Positions 1 through 6,989 of a DNA stretch of 19,437 bases are shown here, one piece after another. Both the position numbers and the translations under genes were made by a program. The notes below the pieces were generated by a model. That model was not told the DNA's origin. It worked only from the letters and a program-made list of their open reading frames with translations, and did not search any database. Origin of the DNA: Microbacteriaceae bacterium. Lineage in GTDB: Bacteria; Actinomycetota; Actinomycetes; Actinomycetales; Microbacteriaceae. The DNA is taken from assembly GCA_024642605.1 (NCBI GenBank), contig JAHEAT010000034.1, positions 1 to 19,437 on the forward strand, given 5' to 3'. Position 1 is the stretch's first letter. Every line of letters begins with the position of its first letter.

Positions 1-71
1 GGATTACGCGTTTGCACGCCCCTATAGCCTAGCCCAATAGTTTGGCTCTGGCGAGCGTTTCAAAGGCCATA
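1..71. other. Region downstream of polA (partial intergenic stretch)
   Basis: No coding region is supported here. Read on the minus strand, this is the sequence after the polA stop codon. It holds no hairpin followed by a T-run, so there is no visible terminator for polA before the window edge. A TAGGCT hexamer on the minus strand (positions 25-30) fits the actinobacterial TAnnnT -10 pattern and equals the hexamer in front of polA, but no convincing -35 element accompanies it. In many actinobacteria the next gene in this direction is rpsA (ribosomal protein S1), so this may be its promoter or leader region. That gene is not visible here. Confidence 0.3.
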
Positions 72-2750
72 TCAGTGGCCGGCGGCATCCCAGCTTTTGC
101 CGATTCCGACGTGAACTTCGAGCGGCACGCTCAGTTTCACAACGCCAGTCATGTGCTGCATCACTAGGGTTTTAAGCTTTTCGAGCTCTCCGTTGGCAAC
201 TTCGAACACCAATTCGTCGTGAACCTGAAGCAACATGCGGCTTCTGAGATTGGCGTCGCTCATGGCGTGGTCGATTTGAATCATCGCTAGCTTCATAATG
301 TCGGCTGCCGTTCCCTGGATAGGGGCGTTGAGCGCTGCGCGCCTGGCGTTCTCGCGGATTTGAAAGATTGGGCTCTTCAAGTCATCAAAAGGCCGTCTGC
401 GACCGAAGGTGGTTACGGTGTAGCCATTCAGCTTGGCGTGGTCGACGACGCTAGCCAAATAGCGTCGCACTCCCCCGAAGCGTTCGAAATAGTCAGACAT
501 GAGTTGCTTTGCTTCGGCATTGGAGATGCGCAGTTGCTTGGCGAGCCCATATTCGCTTAGACCGTAAACCAGGCCGTATGACATTGCCTTTACCTTGGAT
601 CGCATTGCCCCAGTCACATCGGCGGGGGCAACGCCAAAGAGTCTCGCTCCAACAAAGCGGTGCAGGTCTTCACCCGTATTGAAGGCTTCGATCAACCCTT
701 CGTCTTCGCTCAGGTGCGCCATAATACGCATTTCGATCTGCGAGTAGTCGGCGGTGAGAAGAGTTTCAAAACCATCGCCAACTATGAACGAATCGCGCAT
801 TTCGCGTCCGCGTTCGGTTTTGATCGGGATGTTCTGAAGGTTTGGGCCTTCGCTAGAGAGGCGGCCGGTTGAGGTTCCCGTTTGCACGTAGTTGGTGTGC
901 ACTCGACCATCGGCGCTAATCGATTTGCGAAGCACCTCAACCATTTGGCGAATCTTGGTAACCTCGCGGTGCTTCAAGAGCGCTTCGAGAAAAGGGTGCC
1001 CGGTTTCTTCAAACAGAGTGGTCAAAGATTCGGCGTTCGTTGAGAACCCGGTTTTAACCTTTTTGTTGCCGACCATACCCAGGTCTTCGAACAAGACTGT
1101 CTGCAACTGCTTGGGCGATGAGAGATTGATCTCTTTGCCGATGATGGCGAAGCATGCGCGTTCGGCTTCGGCCACCTCGCTGGTGAGTTCTTCGAACATG
1201 GTTGCTAGCTTTGCTTCGTCGACGCGAACGCCAACTGCTTCCATCTTGGCGAGTACTGGACTCGACGGTGCTTCGATCTCACGGTAGACCGACCCCTGCT
1301 GGGTTTCTTCAATCTGGGGCCAAAGCGCTTCGCTCAGCAGCGCAGTGATCCAGGCATCCAAGGAACAATCGGCGGCGTTCTCAGGAATGAGCTGGTTGCT
1401 GTCGCCTCGTTTAACCGATAGCCCCAAATACTCTTCGGCGAGGGAGTCGAGTTCATAACCGCGTCGCACTGGGTTTAGCAGATAGGCGACGAGCAAAACA
1501 TCGGTTTCAACTCCACCTAGAGCATGCCCGGCTTGAATAAGTTGGCGCTCAAGGTCTTTTGCGCCGAACATGCTCTTTCGAAGCGACTCGTCGGCCAAGA
1601 AGGCATCGACTTCTGTCGCGTTGCTTTTGTCTACTCGCACCAGAACTCGTTCGGTTCTGCTGGCTACTCCGACTGCCACGAGGGCGCCCTCTGAGAATTC
1701 GAATGAAACGCCCAAGGTGTTGGTGGCAGCTAGGGTCAAAAGTTCGGCGATGGTCGCCACTCGGCTCTCCGGCTGAACTGGAACATCAAAGATTTGACGC
1801 GGCGCTTCAACCTCATCTGGCTCGCTAGCAGACTCGGCCACCTCAACTTCGGGCGATCCCTTAGCGCCACGAAGTCGCAGAACTCTCTCGGTGAGGCTTC
1901 TGAACTGCAACTTCGAGAACACCCGCTTCACTTCTTCGGTGTTCACCGGCCCGAGAACCAGCTGATCGAGTGTTACGGGGAGTTCTAGGTCGCGTAGCAG
2001 GCGGTTTAGCTTGCGGTTTCGCACTGCCTCTTCGCGGTGCTCGCGTAGGCTCTCACCAACCTTGCCGCCAATCGAGTCGGCGTTAGCCAGAATCGCCTCG
2101 AGGCTGCCATACTCCTGAAGCCATTTCGCTGCAGTCTTAGGGCCGACCCCCGGAATTCCAGGCAGATTATCGGAGGTCTCCCCCACAAGTGCTGCGAGAT
2201 CCGAGTACTGATTGGCGTGAACTCCGTATTTCTCGTACACCGCTTCGTCGTTCATGCGAGCGAGGTTCATTACACCCTTTACCGGGTACAAGATGGTGGT
2301 GCGCTCAGAAATCAGCTGAAAGGTGTCGCGGTCACCAGAGACTACGTAAACGTTGAAATCTGCGTCGTGCCCTACCTGCGAGAGTGTGGCCAAGATGTCG
2401 TCAGCCTCGAAGTTAACCTTGGTCAACGTAACGATGTTCATGGCAGCTAGTGCTTCTTGCAAAAGTTCGGTTTGGCCGTTGAACTCCGGCGGGGTTTCAC
2501 CGCGGGTGCCCTTGTAGGCCGGGTACTGCTCGGTTCTAAAAGACGATCTTGAAAGGTCAAACGCAACGGCCAAGTGAGTTGGTTGTTCGGCCTGCAGAAT
2601 GTTGAGCATCATCGAGATGAAGCCGTGCACGGCATTGGTGTGCTGGCCGTCAGAAGTTTTGAACGAATCTGGGCTAAGCGCGTAGAAAGCCCTGAATGCC
2701 AGCGAGTGACCATCAATCAACAGCAGAGTAGGCTTGGGGCTAGCGTTCAT
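72..2750 (-). CDS. polA: DNA polymerase I
   Basis: Family A DNA polymerase of 892 aa. It fills gaps in repair and removes RNA primers during lagging-strand synthesis. Residues 1 to about 290 form the 5' nuclease domain, with GDRDTFQL and a helix-hairpin-helix stretch around NLPGIPGVGPKTA. The middle domain (about 320-490) has the 3'-5' exonuclease fold, but the first metal-binding motif is degenerate: LGVSFEFSEG stands where proofreading enzymes have an FDxE-type motif. Proofreading is therefore probably absent, as known for mycobacterial PolA and Taq. The polymerase domain shows motif A DYSQIE (Asp668), motif B R717-x3-K721-x3-Y725 and motif C VHDE (Asp845). Tyr725 takes the place of Phe762 of the E. 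coli enzyme. The ATG start lacks a Shine-Dalgarno sequence but lies 6 nt after a TAGGCT box, which suggests a leaderless transcript. It is divergent from the thioesterase gene. Confidence 0.98.
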   Translation of the reverse strand: MNASPKPTLLLIDGHSLAFRAFYALSPDSFKTSDGQHTNAVHGFISMMLNILQAEQPTHLAVAFDLSRSSFRTEQYPAYKGTRGETPPEFNGQTELLQEALAAMNIVTLTKVNFEADDILATLSQVGHDADFNVYVVSGDRDTFQLISERTTILYPVKGVMNLARMNDEAVYEKYGVHANQYSDLAALVGETSDNLPGIPGVGPKTAAKWLQEYGSLEAILANADSIGGKVGESLREHREEAVRNRKLNRLLRDLELPVTLDQLVLGPVNTEEVKRVFSKLQFRSLTERVLRLRGAKGSPEVEVAESASEPDEVEAPRQIFDVPVQPESRVATIAELLTLAATNTLGVSFEFSEGALVAVGVASRTERVLVRVDKSNATEVDAFLADESLRKSMFGAKDLERQLIQAGHALGGVETDVLLVAYLLNPVRRGYELDSLAEEYLGLSVKRGDSNQLIPENAADCSLDAWITALLSEALWPQIEETQQGSVYREIEAPSSPVLAKMEAVGVRVDEAKLATMFEELTSEVAEAERACFAIIGKEINLSSPKQLQTVLFEDLGMVGNKKVKTGFSTNAESLTTLFEETGHPFLEALLKHREVTKIRQMVEVLRKSISADGRVHTNYVQTGTSTGRLSSEGPNLQNIPIKTERGREMRDSFIVGDGFETLLTADYSQIEMRIMAHLSEDEGLIEAFNTGEDLHRFVGARLFGVAPADVTGAMRSKVKAMSYGLVYGLSEYGLAKQLRISNAEAKQLMSDYFERFGGVRRYLASVVDHAKLNGYTVTTFGRRRPFDDLKSPIFQIRENARRAALNAPIQGTAADIMKLAMIQIDHAMSDANLRSRMLLQVHDELVFEVANGELEKLKTLVMQHMTGVVKLSVPLEVHVGIGKSWDAAGH

Positions 2751-2794
2751 ACCGCAAGCCTAATCTGCCAAACCGACCTGCACTTGGAGCTGGA
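2751..2794. promoter_or_regulatory. Divergent promoter region of polA and thioesterase gene
   Basis: The 44-bp gap between the two divergent start codons holds two candidate -10 boxes of the TAnnnT type: TAGGCT on the minus strand (2757-2762) for polA and TAATCT on the plus strand (2761-2766) for the thioesterase gene. They overlap by two base pairs. The polA box would place transcription start on or next to the A of its ATG, so the mRNA would be leaderless. The thioesterase transcript would begin near 2773 and include GGAG at 2786-2789. No good -35 hexamers are evident. The assignment rests on sequence pattern only. Confidence 0.4.
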
Positions 2795-3226
2795 ATGACC
2801 AATCTCGAACCGAAACTCTCCGACGATGCGCGATCCCTGTTTGAAACCCGTGGCGTTGGAGAACTTGCCGAGCGCATGGGCGTGCAATTGCTAGAGCTGA
2901 GCGCTGAGCGTGCCGTGGCTACTATGCCGGTTGAGGGTAATCGTCAGCCACTTGGTCTTTTACACGGCGGTGCCTATGTGGTTTTAGCCGAATCGCTAGG
3001 TTCGATGGCCGCAAATGTTTGGGCGCACACTAAAAATAAATTCGCGGTTGGCATTGAGGTGAATGCTTCACACTCAAACTCGGCTCGAGAGGGAGTTGTA
3101 ACAGCTACCTGTGAGGCAATCACGCTCGGTAGCACTCTCACGGTGCACCAGATTGCGGTGGAAGACGAGGCCGGACGTCGCCTATCGACTGTTCGTATTA
3201 CTAATCTCTTGCGAGACCGTCGCTAA
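2795..3226 (+). CDS. PaaI-family hotdog-fold thioesterase
   Basis: A 143-aa single-domain hotdog protein, expected to hydrolyse an acyl-CoA or aryl-CoA thioester in the cytosol. The segment LLHGGAYVVLAESLGSMAA (about residues 55-73) is the hallmark of the PaaI / 4-hydroxybenzoyl-CoA thioesterase (Arthrobacter type) group: His57-Gly58-Gly59 and, on the central helix, Glu66 as probable catalytic acid. The next stretch, VGIEVNASHSNSAREGVV, matches the usual second conserved block (a typical NxxHxxxxxxG pattern). The length is normal for the family. The start is set by GGAG at 2786-2789, five bases before ATG. It is the only protein gene on the plus strand, divergent from polA and convergent with pdtaR, their stops being 3 bp apart. 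The substrate cannot be read from the sequence; menaquinone (DHNA-CoA) or phenylacetate-type substrates are possible. Confidence 0.88.
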   Translation: MTNLEPKLSDDARSLFETRGVGELAERMGVQLLELSAERAVATMPVEGNRQPLGLLHGGAYVVLAESLGSMAANVWAHTKNKFAVGIEVNASHSNSAREGVVTATCEAITLGSTLTVHQIAVEDEAGRRLSTVRITNLLRDRR

Positions 3227-3229
3227 ACA

Positions 3230-3829
3230 CTATTCAGTCGCCGGCTTTTCAGAAAGCTGTTCAATAACCGTTCTGGCAACCTGCGCCATTGTGAGTCGAC
3301 GATCCATCGATGATTTCTGAATCCATCTGAAGGCATCCGGTTCGTCTTTTACCAAGTTTTTAGCGATGAGCATGCCCTTTGCCTGGTCGATAAGTTTACG
3401 GGTCTCCAAACGCTCCTGCAGGTCTGCAATGTCGTGCTCCAGGGCTGATAGCTGCGCGTGACGGCTCAGGGCGATCTCAACCGCAGGTAGCAGATCTGAT
3501 GGTGAGAACGGCTTGACCACGTAAGCCATGGCTCCAGCCTCGGATGCTCTTTCCACAAGTTCACGCTGACTGAAAGCGGTGAGCAGCACCACTGGAATCT
3601 TTAGTTCGCGAATCTGCTCGGCGGCCTCGATGCCATCCATGTGAGGCATCTTGATGTCCATGACAATAATGTCTGGCTTGTGCGTCTTGGCGAGTTCGAC
3701 CGCGGCTAGGCCGTCGCCGGCTTCTGCAACTACATCAAAACCGGCCTCGCGGAGGGTTTCGACGATATCGAGGCGAATGATTGCTTCATCTTCGGCAACC
3801 AATGCGGTTCTACTCGTTTGTTCAGACAT
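3230..3829 (-). CDS. pdtaR: ANTAR-domain response regulator, PdtaR type
   Basis: A 199-aa two-component response regulator. Residues 8-120 form the receiver domain: acidic pocket Glu13/Asp14, phosphoacceptor Asp58 in VMDIKMP, Thr84 and Lys107 (VVKPF). Residues about 131-193 form an ANTAR domain (RKLIDQAKGMLI, then DAFRWIQ and MAQVARTVIE), which in characterised members binds RNA hairpins and prevents termination or alters translation. The arrangement equals M. tuberculosis PdtaR (Rv1626), which works with the histidine kinase PdtaS. No kinase gene is in the window. I chose the ATG at 3829 because the receiver fold begins right after it and because a longer reading would run into the tRNA gene. 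There is no Shine-Dalgarno sequence; a TAAAGT box 7 nt upstream suggests a leaderless message. Like its mycobacterial counterpart, it lies close to polA. Confidence 0.93.
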   Translation of the reverse strand: MSEQTSRTALVAEDEAIIRLDIVETLREAGFDVVAEAGDGLAAVELAKTHKPDIIVMDIKMPHMDGIEAAEQIRELKIPVVLLTAFSQRELVERASEAGAMAYVVKPFSPSDLLPAVEIALSRHAQLSALEHDIADLQERLETRKLIDQAKGMLIAKNLVKDEPDAFRWIQKSSMDRRLTMAQVARTVIEQLSEKPATE

Positions 3830-3836
3830 GGGCACA

Positions 3837-3864
3837 ACTTTATCGGATGCCGAAGCATCTACAA
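3837..3864 (-). promoter_or_regulatory. Candidate pdtaR promoter
   Basis: On the minus strand, TTGTAG (3859-3864) and TAAAGT (3837-3842) are separated by 16 bp and lie 7 nt from the pdtaR ATG, so the message would start at or close to the start codon. A perfect dyad, GATGC-CGAA-GCATC on the plus strand (3846-3859), fills most of the spacer and touches the -35 element. It could be an operator or simply chance. The promoter call is by pattern only. Confidence 0.45.
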
Positions 3865-3886
3865 GCCCGAAATCTTTCGGTAGACT
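3858..3886 (+). promoter_or_regulatory. Candidate tRNA-Leu promoter
   Basis: On the plus strand, TCTACA (3858-3863) and TAGACT (3881-3886) are 17 bp apart, each matching the consensus at 4 of 6 positions. Transcription would start near 3893, about 10 nt before the tRNA. The -35 hexamer lies on the same base pairs as the -35 of the divergent pdtaR promoter. A perfect dyad, CCGAAA-TC-TTTCGG (3867-3880), occupies the spacer and ends exactly at the -10 box. Confidence 0.5.
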
Positions 3887-3902
3887 TCTTTTTGTTGTGC
3901 GA

Positions 3903-3985
3903 GCCGGAATGGCGGAACGGCAGACGCGGAGCACTCAAAATGCTTTGTTCGAAAGGACGTGTGGGTTCGAATCCCACTTCCGGCA
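3903..3985 (+). tRNA. tRNA-Leu(CAA), reads UUG
   Basis: An 83-nt class II tRNA. The acceptor stem GCCGGAA (3903-3909) pairs with TTCCGGC (3978-3984) and the discriminator is A3985. The anticodon stem GAGCA/TGCTT (3929-3933/3941-3945) closes the 7-nt loop CTCAAAA, giving anticodon CAA at 3936-3938. The long variable arm has a 4-bp stem GTTC/GGAC around a GAAA loop (3947-3958). The T stem GTGGG/CCCAC closes TTCGAAT (3961-3977). Long variable arm, A discriminator and anticodon together identify leucine. The 3' CCA is not encoded (CAA follows the discriminator), so a nucleotidyltransferase must add it. The gene stands alone, ending at a strong terminator 11 nt downstream. Confidence 0.96.
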
Positions 3986-3987
3986 CA

Positions 3988-4025
3988 ATAAAAAAAGTGG
4001 CGAGGTTTCCCTCGCCACTTTTTTT
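3988..4025. terminator. Bidirectional rho-independent terminator (tRNA-Leu / pyk)
   Basis: A perfect 9-bp GC-rich stem, GTGGCGAGG (3997-4005) with CCTCGCCAC (4010-4018), closes a 4-nt loop. It is preceded by seven A residues within 3990-3996 and followed by seven T residues (4019-4025), so it has the intrinsic-terminator form on both strands. It ends the tRNA transcript from the left and the gltB-gltD-pyk transcript from the right, the pyk stop codon being at 4044. Confidence 0.93.
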
Positions 4026-4043
4026 ATTTAAACGGTGAAACTT

Positions 4044-5483
4044 CTATCGCGCGAATCCAGCAGCAAAATCGGCTGCATCTCCAACCTTGTGAACGCGAAG
4101 TGAGTTGGTCGAACCAGGGATGCCCGGCGGTGTTCCGGCTACAACAACAACTTCGTCGCCGATTTGGCAAAGACCCTCGCGCAATACGATTTGGTCGACC
4201 TGGTGCATCATCTCGTCGGTGTGGGTGACTTTATCTACGATGTAGGTCTGGGCACCCCACGAGAGAGCCAGGCGGTTGCGGGTTACTTCACTTGGAGTGA
4301 AGGCAATGGTTGGTACCGATGAGCGGAGTCTCGAAACGCGACGAAAGGAGTCGCCGCTTTCGGTGAATACGCAAACAAACTTAGACCCGAGCAGCTCGGC
4401 AATCTCAACAGCGGCCAAAGACACAGCGCCCGAATGAGTGTGTGGGCGGGTGCCTAGAGGTGGAATGCGGTCCATTCCGTTTTCTTCGGTTGATTCCACG
4501 ATGCGCGCCATGGTGGCCACGGTTTCTACCGGGTACTTACCAACCGAAGTCTCACCCGAAAGCATGACTGCGTCGGCGCCATCGAGAATCGCGTTTGCAA
4601 CGTCTGACGCTTCTGCGCGGGTAGGGCGAGCGTTGTCAATCATCGATTCAAGCATCTGGGTGGCAACGATTACAGGCTTTGCCCAACGGCGCGAAAGCTC
4701 TACTGCACGCTTCTGTACTAGCGGAACCTGCTCCAGCGGCAGTTCGACTCCTAGGTCTCCACGGGCAACCATCACGCCGTCAAAAGCGTCGATGATCTCT
4801 TCGAGAGCCTCTACCGCCTGTGGCTTTTCGATCTTGGCGATGACCGGAAGAAAAACGCCCTCTTCGCGCATGATTTCGTGAACCCGAATGATGTCGCTGG
4901 CGTTACGAACGAAAGAAAGGGCGATGATGTCGGCGCCAAGCTTTAGCGCCCATCGAAGGTCTTCTTCGTCTTTCTTGGAAAGCGCTGGAACATTTACTGC
5001 TACACCTGGAAGGTTGATGCCCTTGTTGTTGCTGACGGGGCCAGGAACCTCGACGACAGTGGTTACCGTGGTGGCAGATACTTCGGTGGCACGAAGGGCA
5101 ACCTTGCCATCGTCGATCAGAAGCGAGTCACCAGGCTTGACATCTCCCGGCAAACCTTTGAAGGTTGTGCCACAGATGTTGACATCGCCCTGGATATCTT
5201 CGATTGTGATCTTGAAGGTAGCGCCTTTTTCGAGCATGACTGGACCATCGGCGAAACGGCCGAGACGAATCTTTGGGCCCTGAAGGTCCACCAGGATTCC
5301 GATTGCCTTGCCGGTGTCAGCCGCAACCTTGCGCACGTTACGAAAGACCTCCTCGTGCACATCGTACGAGCCGTGGCTCAGGTTCATTCGGGCGACGTCT
5401 ACGCCGGCCTCGACAATGGCGCGAATATTCTCGTAGCTCGAGGTCGCCGGCCCTAGGGTCGCAACAATCTTTGCGCGTCTCAT
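4044..5483 (-). CDS. pyk: Pyruvate kinase
   Basis: A 479-aa glycolytic enzyme that converts phosphoenolpyruvate and ADP to pyruvate and ATP. The N-terminal TIM barrel starts with KIVATLGPATS. Key residues are Arg32, Asn34 and Ser36 (ARMNLSHG), Asp66, catalytic Lys217 and metal-binding Glu219 in AKIEKPQ, Asp243 in ARGDLGVEL, and Thr275 in VATQMLESM. The B domain lies between about residues 70 and 165. DVANAILDGADAVMLSGET follows, and the C-terminal domain (about 345-479) is the usual site of allosteric effectors. Length and motifs are those of a complete, functional enzyme. The ATG is preceded by GAGGAA at suitable distance. It follows gltD by 45 bp with no strong terminator between them, so it may be cotranscribed with gltBD, and it ends at the shared bidirectional terminator. 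Confidence 0.98.
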   Translation of the reverse strand: MRRAKIVATLGPATSSYENIRAIVEAGVDVARMNLSHGSYDVHEEVFRNVRKVAADTGKAIGILVDLQGPKIRLGRFADGPVMLEKGATFKITIEDIQGDVNICGTTFKGLPGDVKPGDSLLIDDGKVALRATEVSATTVTTVVEVPGPVSNNKGINLPGVAVNVPALSKKDEEDLRWALKLGADIIALSFVRNASDIIRVHEIMREEGVFLPVIAKIEKPQAVEALEEIIDAFDGVMVARGDLGVELPLEQVPLVQKRAVELSRRWAKPVIVATQMLESMIDNARPTRAEASDVANAILDGADAVMLSGETSVGKYPVETVATMARIVESTEENGMDRIPPLGTRPHTHSGAVSLAAVEIAELLGSKFVCVFTESGDSFRRVSRLRSSVPTIAFTPSEVTRNRLALSWGAQTYIVDKVTHTDEMMHQVDQIVLREGLCQIGDEVVVVAGTPPGIPGSTNSLRVHKVGDAADFAAGFAR

Positions 5484-5503
5484 CTTTTCCTCATTCTGTT
5501 GTT

Positions 5504-5518
5504 TCGGCGATTTGCCGA
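5504..5518 (-). promoter_or_regulatory. Short dyad in the gltD-pyk gap
   Basis: TCGGC (5504-5508) and GCCGA (5514-5518) form a perfect 5-bp inverted repeat around GATTT. It lies in the 45-bp gap between the gltD stop and the pyk start, upstream of the pyk ribosome binding site. It is too short and lacks a T-run, so it is not a convincing terminator. It may be an RNA processing site, a weak attenuator or chance. Confidence 0.25.
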
Positions 5519-5528
5519 TCCAGTCTGG

Positions 5529-6989
5529 TTAGTTGTAAACCGAGATTGGTTTGTCAGTTGTTTTCACCGGAGCAGGTAGCTCAGTGGTTCCTTCTAAAAA
5601 CTCATCGATCGCGGCTGCAGCGGCGCGACCTTCTGCGATGGCCCAAACGATAAGGCTTTGTCCGCGGCCAGCATCGCCAGCCACAAAAACACCAGGTTCG
5701 TTGGTGGTCCATTTGGTATCGCGGTTAATGTTGCCACGAGAGTCGAGTGTGATCTTTGCCTGCGGGGTCAGCGTGTCGGTTTCGGGGCCGGTAAAACCAA
5801 GGGCCAAAAGCACGAGGTCAGCCTCGATAATCTGCTCGGTACCCGGCTTAGGCAGGCGTTTGCCATCAACGAATTCGGTTTCGGCAACTTTGACGCCGGT
5901 AACCTTGCCGTCTTTGCCAACGAATTCGACCGTCGAGGCGAGATAGGTTCTGGTGCCGTTCTCTTCGTGAGCGCTGGCAATTTCGAACAGCGTTGGGAAC
6001 GTTGGCCAAGGCTGGTCGGCGCGACGCTCGCTAGGCGGCTGGGCACCAATTGCCAAAGTGATAACCGAGGATGCGTCCTGCCGGGTTGCGGTACCGAGGC
6101 AGTCGGCTCCGGTGTCGCCACCGCCGAGAATGATGACGCGCTTACCGGTTGCAGTGATTTGGTCTGAGACCTCATCGCCAGCAACGAGCTTGTTAGCCGG
6201 AACCAAGTAATCCATGGCAAAGTGAACGCCGTCTAGGTCTCGACCTGGAATTTCTATGTCTCTAGGCTTTGTCGCTCCGGTTGCAATTAGCACCGCGTCG
6301 TAGCGGGCTTTGAGTTCGGTCCAAGTAATGTCCGAGCCAATGCAGACACCTGGGCGAAAGCGAGTCCCTTCGGCTTCCATCTGGGCTAGTCGTCTGTCGA
6401 GGTGCGACTTTTCCATCTTGAAATCTGGAATACCGTAGCGAAGCAATCCACCGATTCGATCGTCTCGCTCGTATACGGCAACGGTGTGACCGGCCCGGGT
6501 GAGCTGCTGAGCGGCCGCCAATCCGGCTGGCCCAGAGCCAACAACGGCCACGGTTTTGCCGGTGAGACGCTCGGGTTGGTGTGGCTGAACGAAGTTGTTG
6601 TCGAAGGCATCATCGATAATCGAAACTTCGATTTCTTTGATGGTCACAGCTGGTTGGTTGATACCAAGCACGCAAGAGCTTTCGCAAGGCGCCGGGCACA
6701 GGCGTCCGGTGAACTCAGGGAAATTGTTGGTTTTGTGTAGGCGCTCAATTGCACCCTTGTTGTCTGCGCGCCAGGTTAGATCGTTCCATTCGGGAATCAG
6801 GTTTCCAAGTGGGCATCCTTGGTGACAGAACGGCACACCACAGTCCATGCATCGCGAGGCCTGTTGCTGAATAACGCCCTTGTCGCGGCGTTCGTAAACT
6901 TCTTTCCAGTCGAGAATGCGAACGTCAACCGGACGGCGGGCCGCGGTTTCACGTTCGGTTACTTTGAGGAATCCGCGCGGATCAGCCAT
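5529..6989 (-). CDS. gltD: Glutamate synthase (NADPH) small subunit
   Basis: The 486-aa beta subunit of GOGAT. It takes electrons from NADPH through FAD and iron-sulfur clusters to the large subunit. The N-terminal cysteine-rich region has Cys47, Cys50, Cys55, Cys59 and then Cys98, Cys102, Cys106, the usual arrangement for [4Fe-4S] binding. The FAD dinucleotide fold has GSGPAG (151-156), the NADPH fold has GGGDTGAD (289-296), and [11 protein letters not shown] near the C-terminus closes the FAD site. The length is normal. The ATG at 6989 is preceded by GGAGGT, a strong ribosome binding site inside the end of gltB, and the two genes overlap by 8 nt, so subunits are probably made in balance by translational coupling. 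Confidence 0.98.
   Translation of the reverse strand: MADPRGFLKVTERETAARRPVDVRILDWKEVYERRDKGVIQQQASRCMDCGVPFCHQGCPLGNLIPEWNDLTWRADNKGAIERLHKTNNFPEFTGRLCPAPCESSCVLGINQPAVTIKEIEVSIIDDAFDNNFVQPHQPERLTGKTVAVVGSGPAGLAAAQQLTRAGHTVAVYERDDRIGGLLRYGIPDFKMEKSHLDRRLAQMEAEGTRFRPGVCIGSDITWTELKARYDAVLIATGATKPRDIEIPGRDLDGVHFAMDYLVPANKLVAGDEVSDQITATGKRVIILGGGDTGADCLGTATRQDASSVITLAIGAQPPSERRADQPWPTFPTLFEIASAHEENGTRTYLASTVEFVGKDGKVTGVKVAETEFVDGKRLPKPGTEQIIEADLVLLALGFTGPETDTLTPQAKITLDSRGNINRDTKWTTNEPGVFVAGDAGRGQSLIVWAIAEGRAAAAAIDEFLEGTTELPAPVKTTDKPISVYN

Noticed and set aside
3830..3934. Longer N-terminus for the ANTAR response regulator
   Set aside because: The extra 35 residues overlap the tRNA-Leu gene and the proposed promoters, and have no similarity to a receiver domain. 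The ATG at 3829 fits the family.
4438..4881. 147-codon plus-strand reading frame opposite pyk
   Set aside because: Its Ser/Arg/Thr-rich composition is typical of a shadow frame and it lies fully inside pyk.
5658..6167. 169-codon plus-strand reading frame opposite gltD
   Set aside because: It is antisense to a well-conserved gene, lacks a ribosome binding site and has no recognisable protein features. GC-rich codon bias in gltD explains the open frame.
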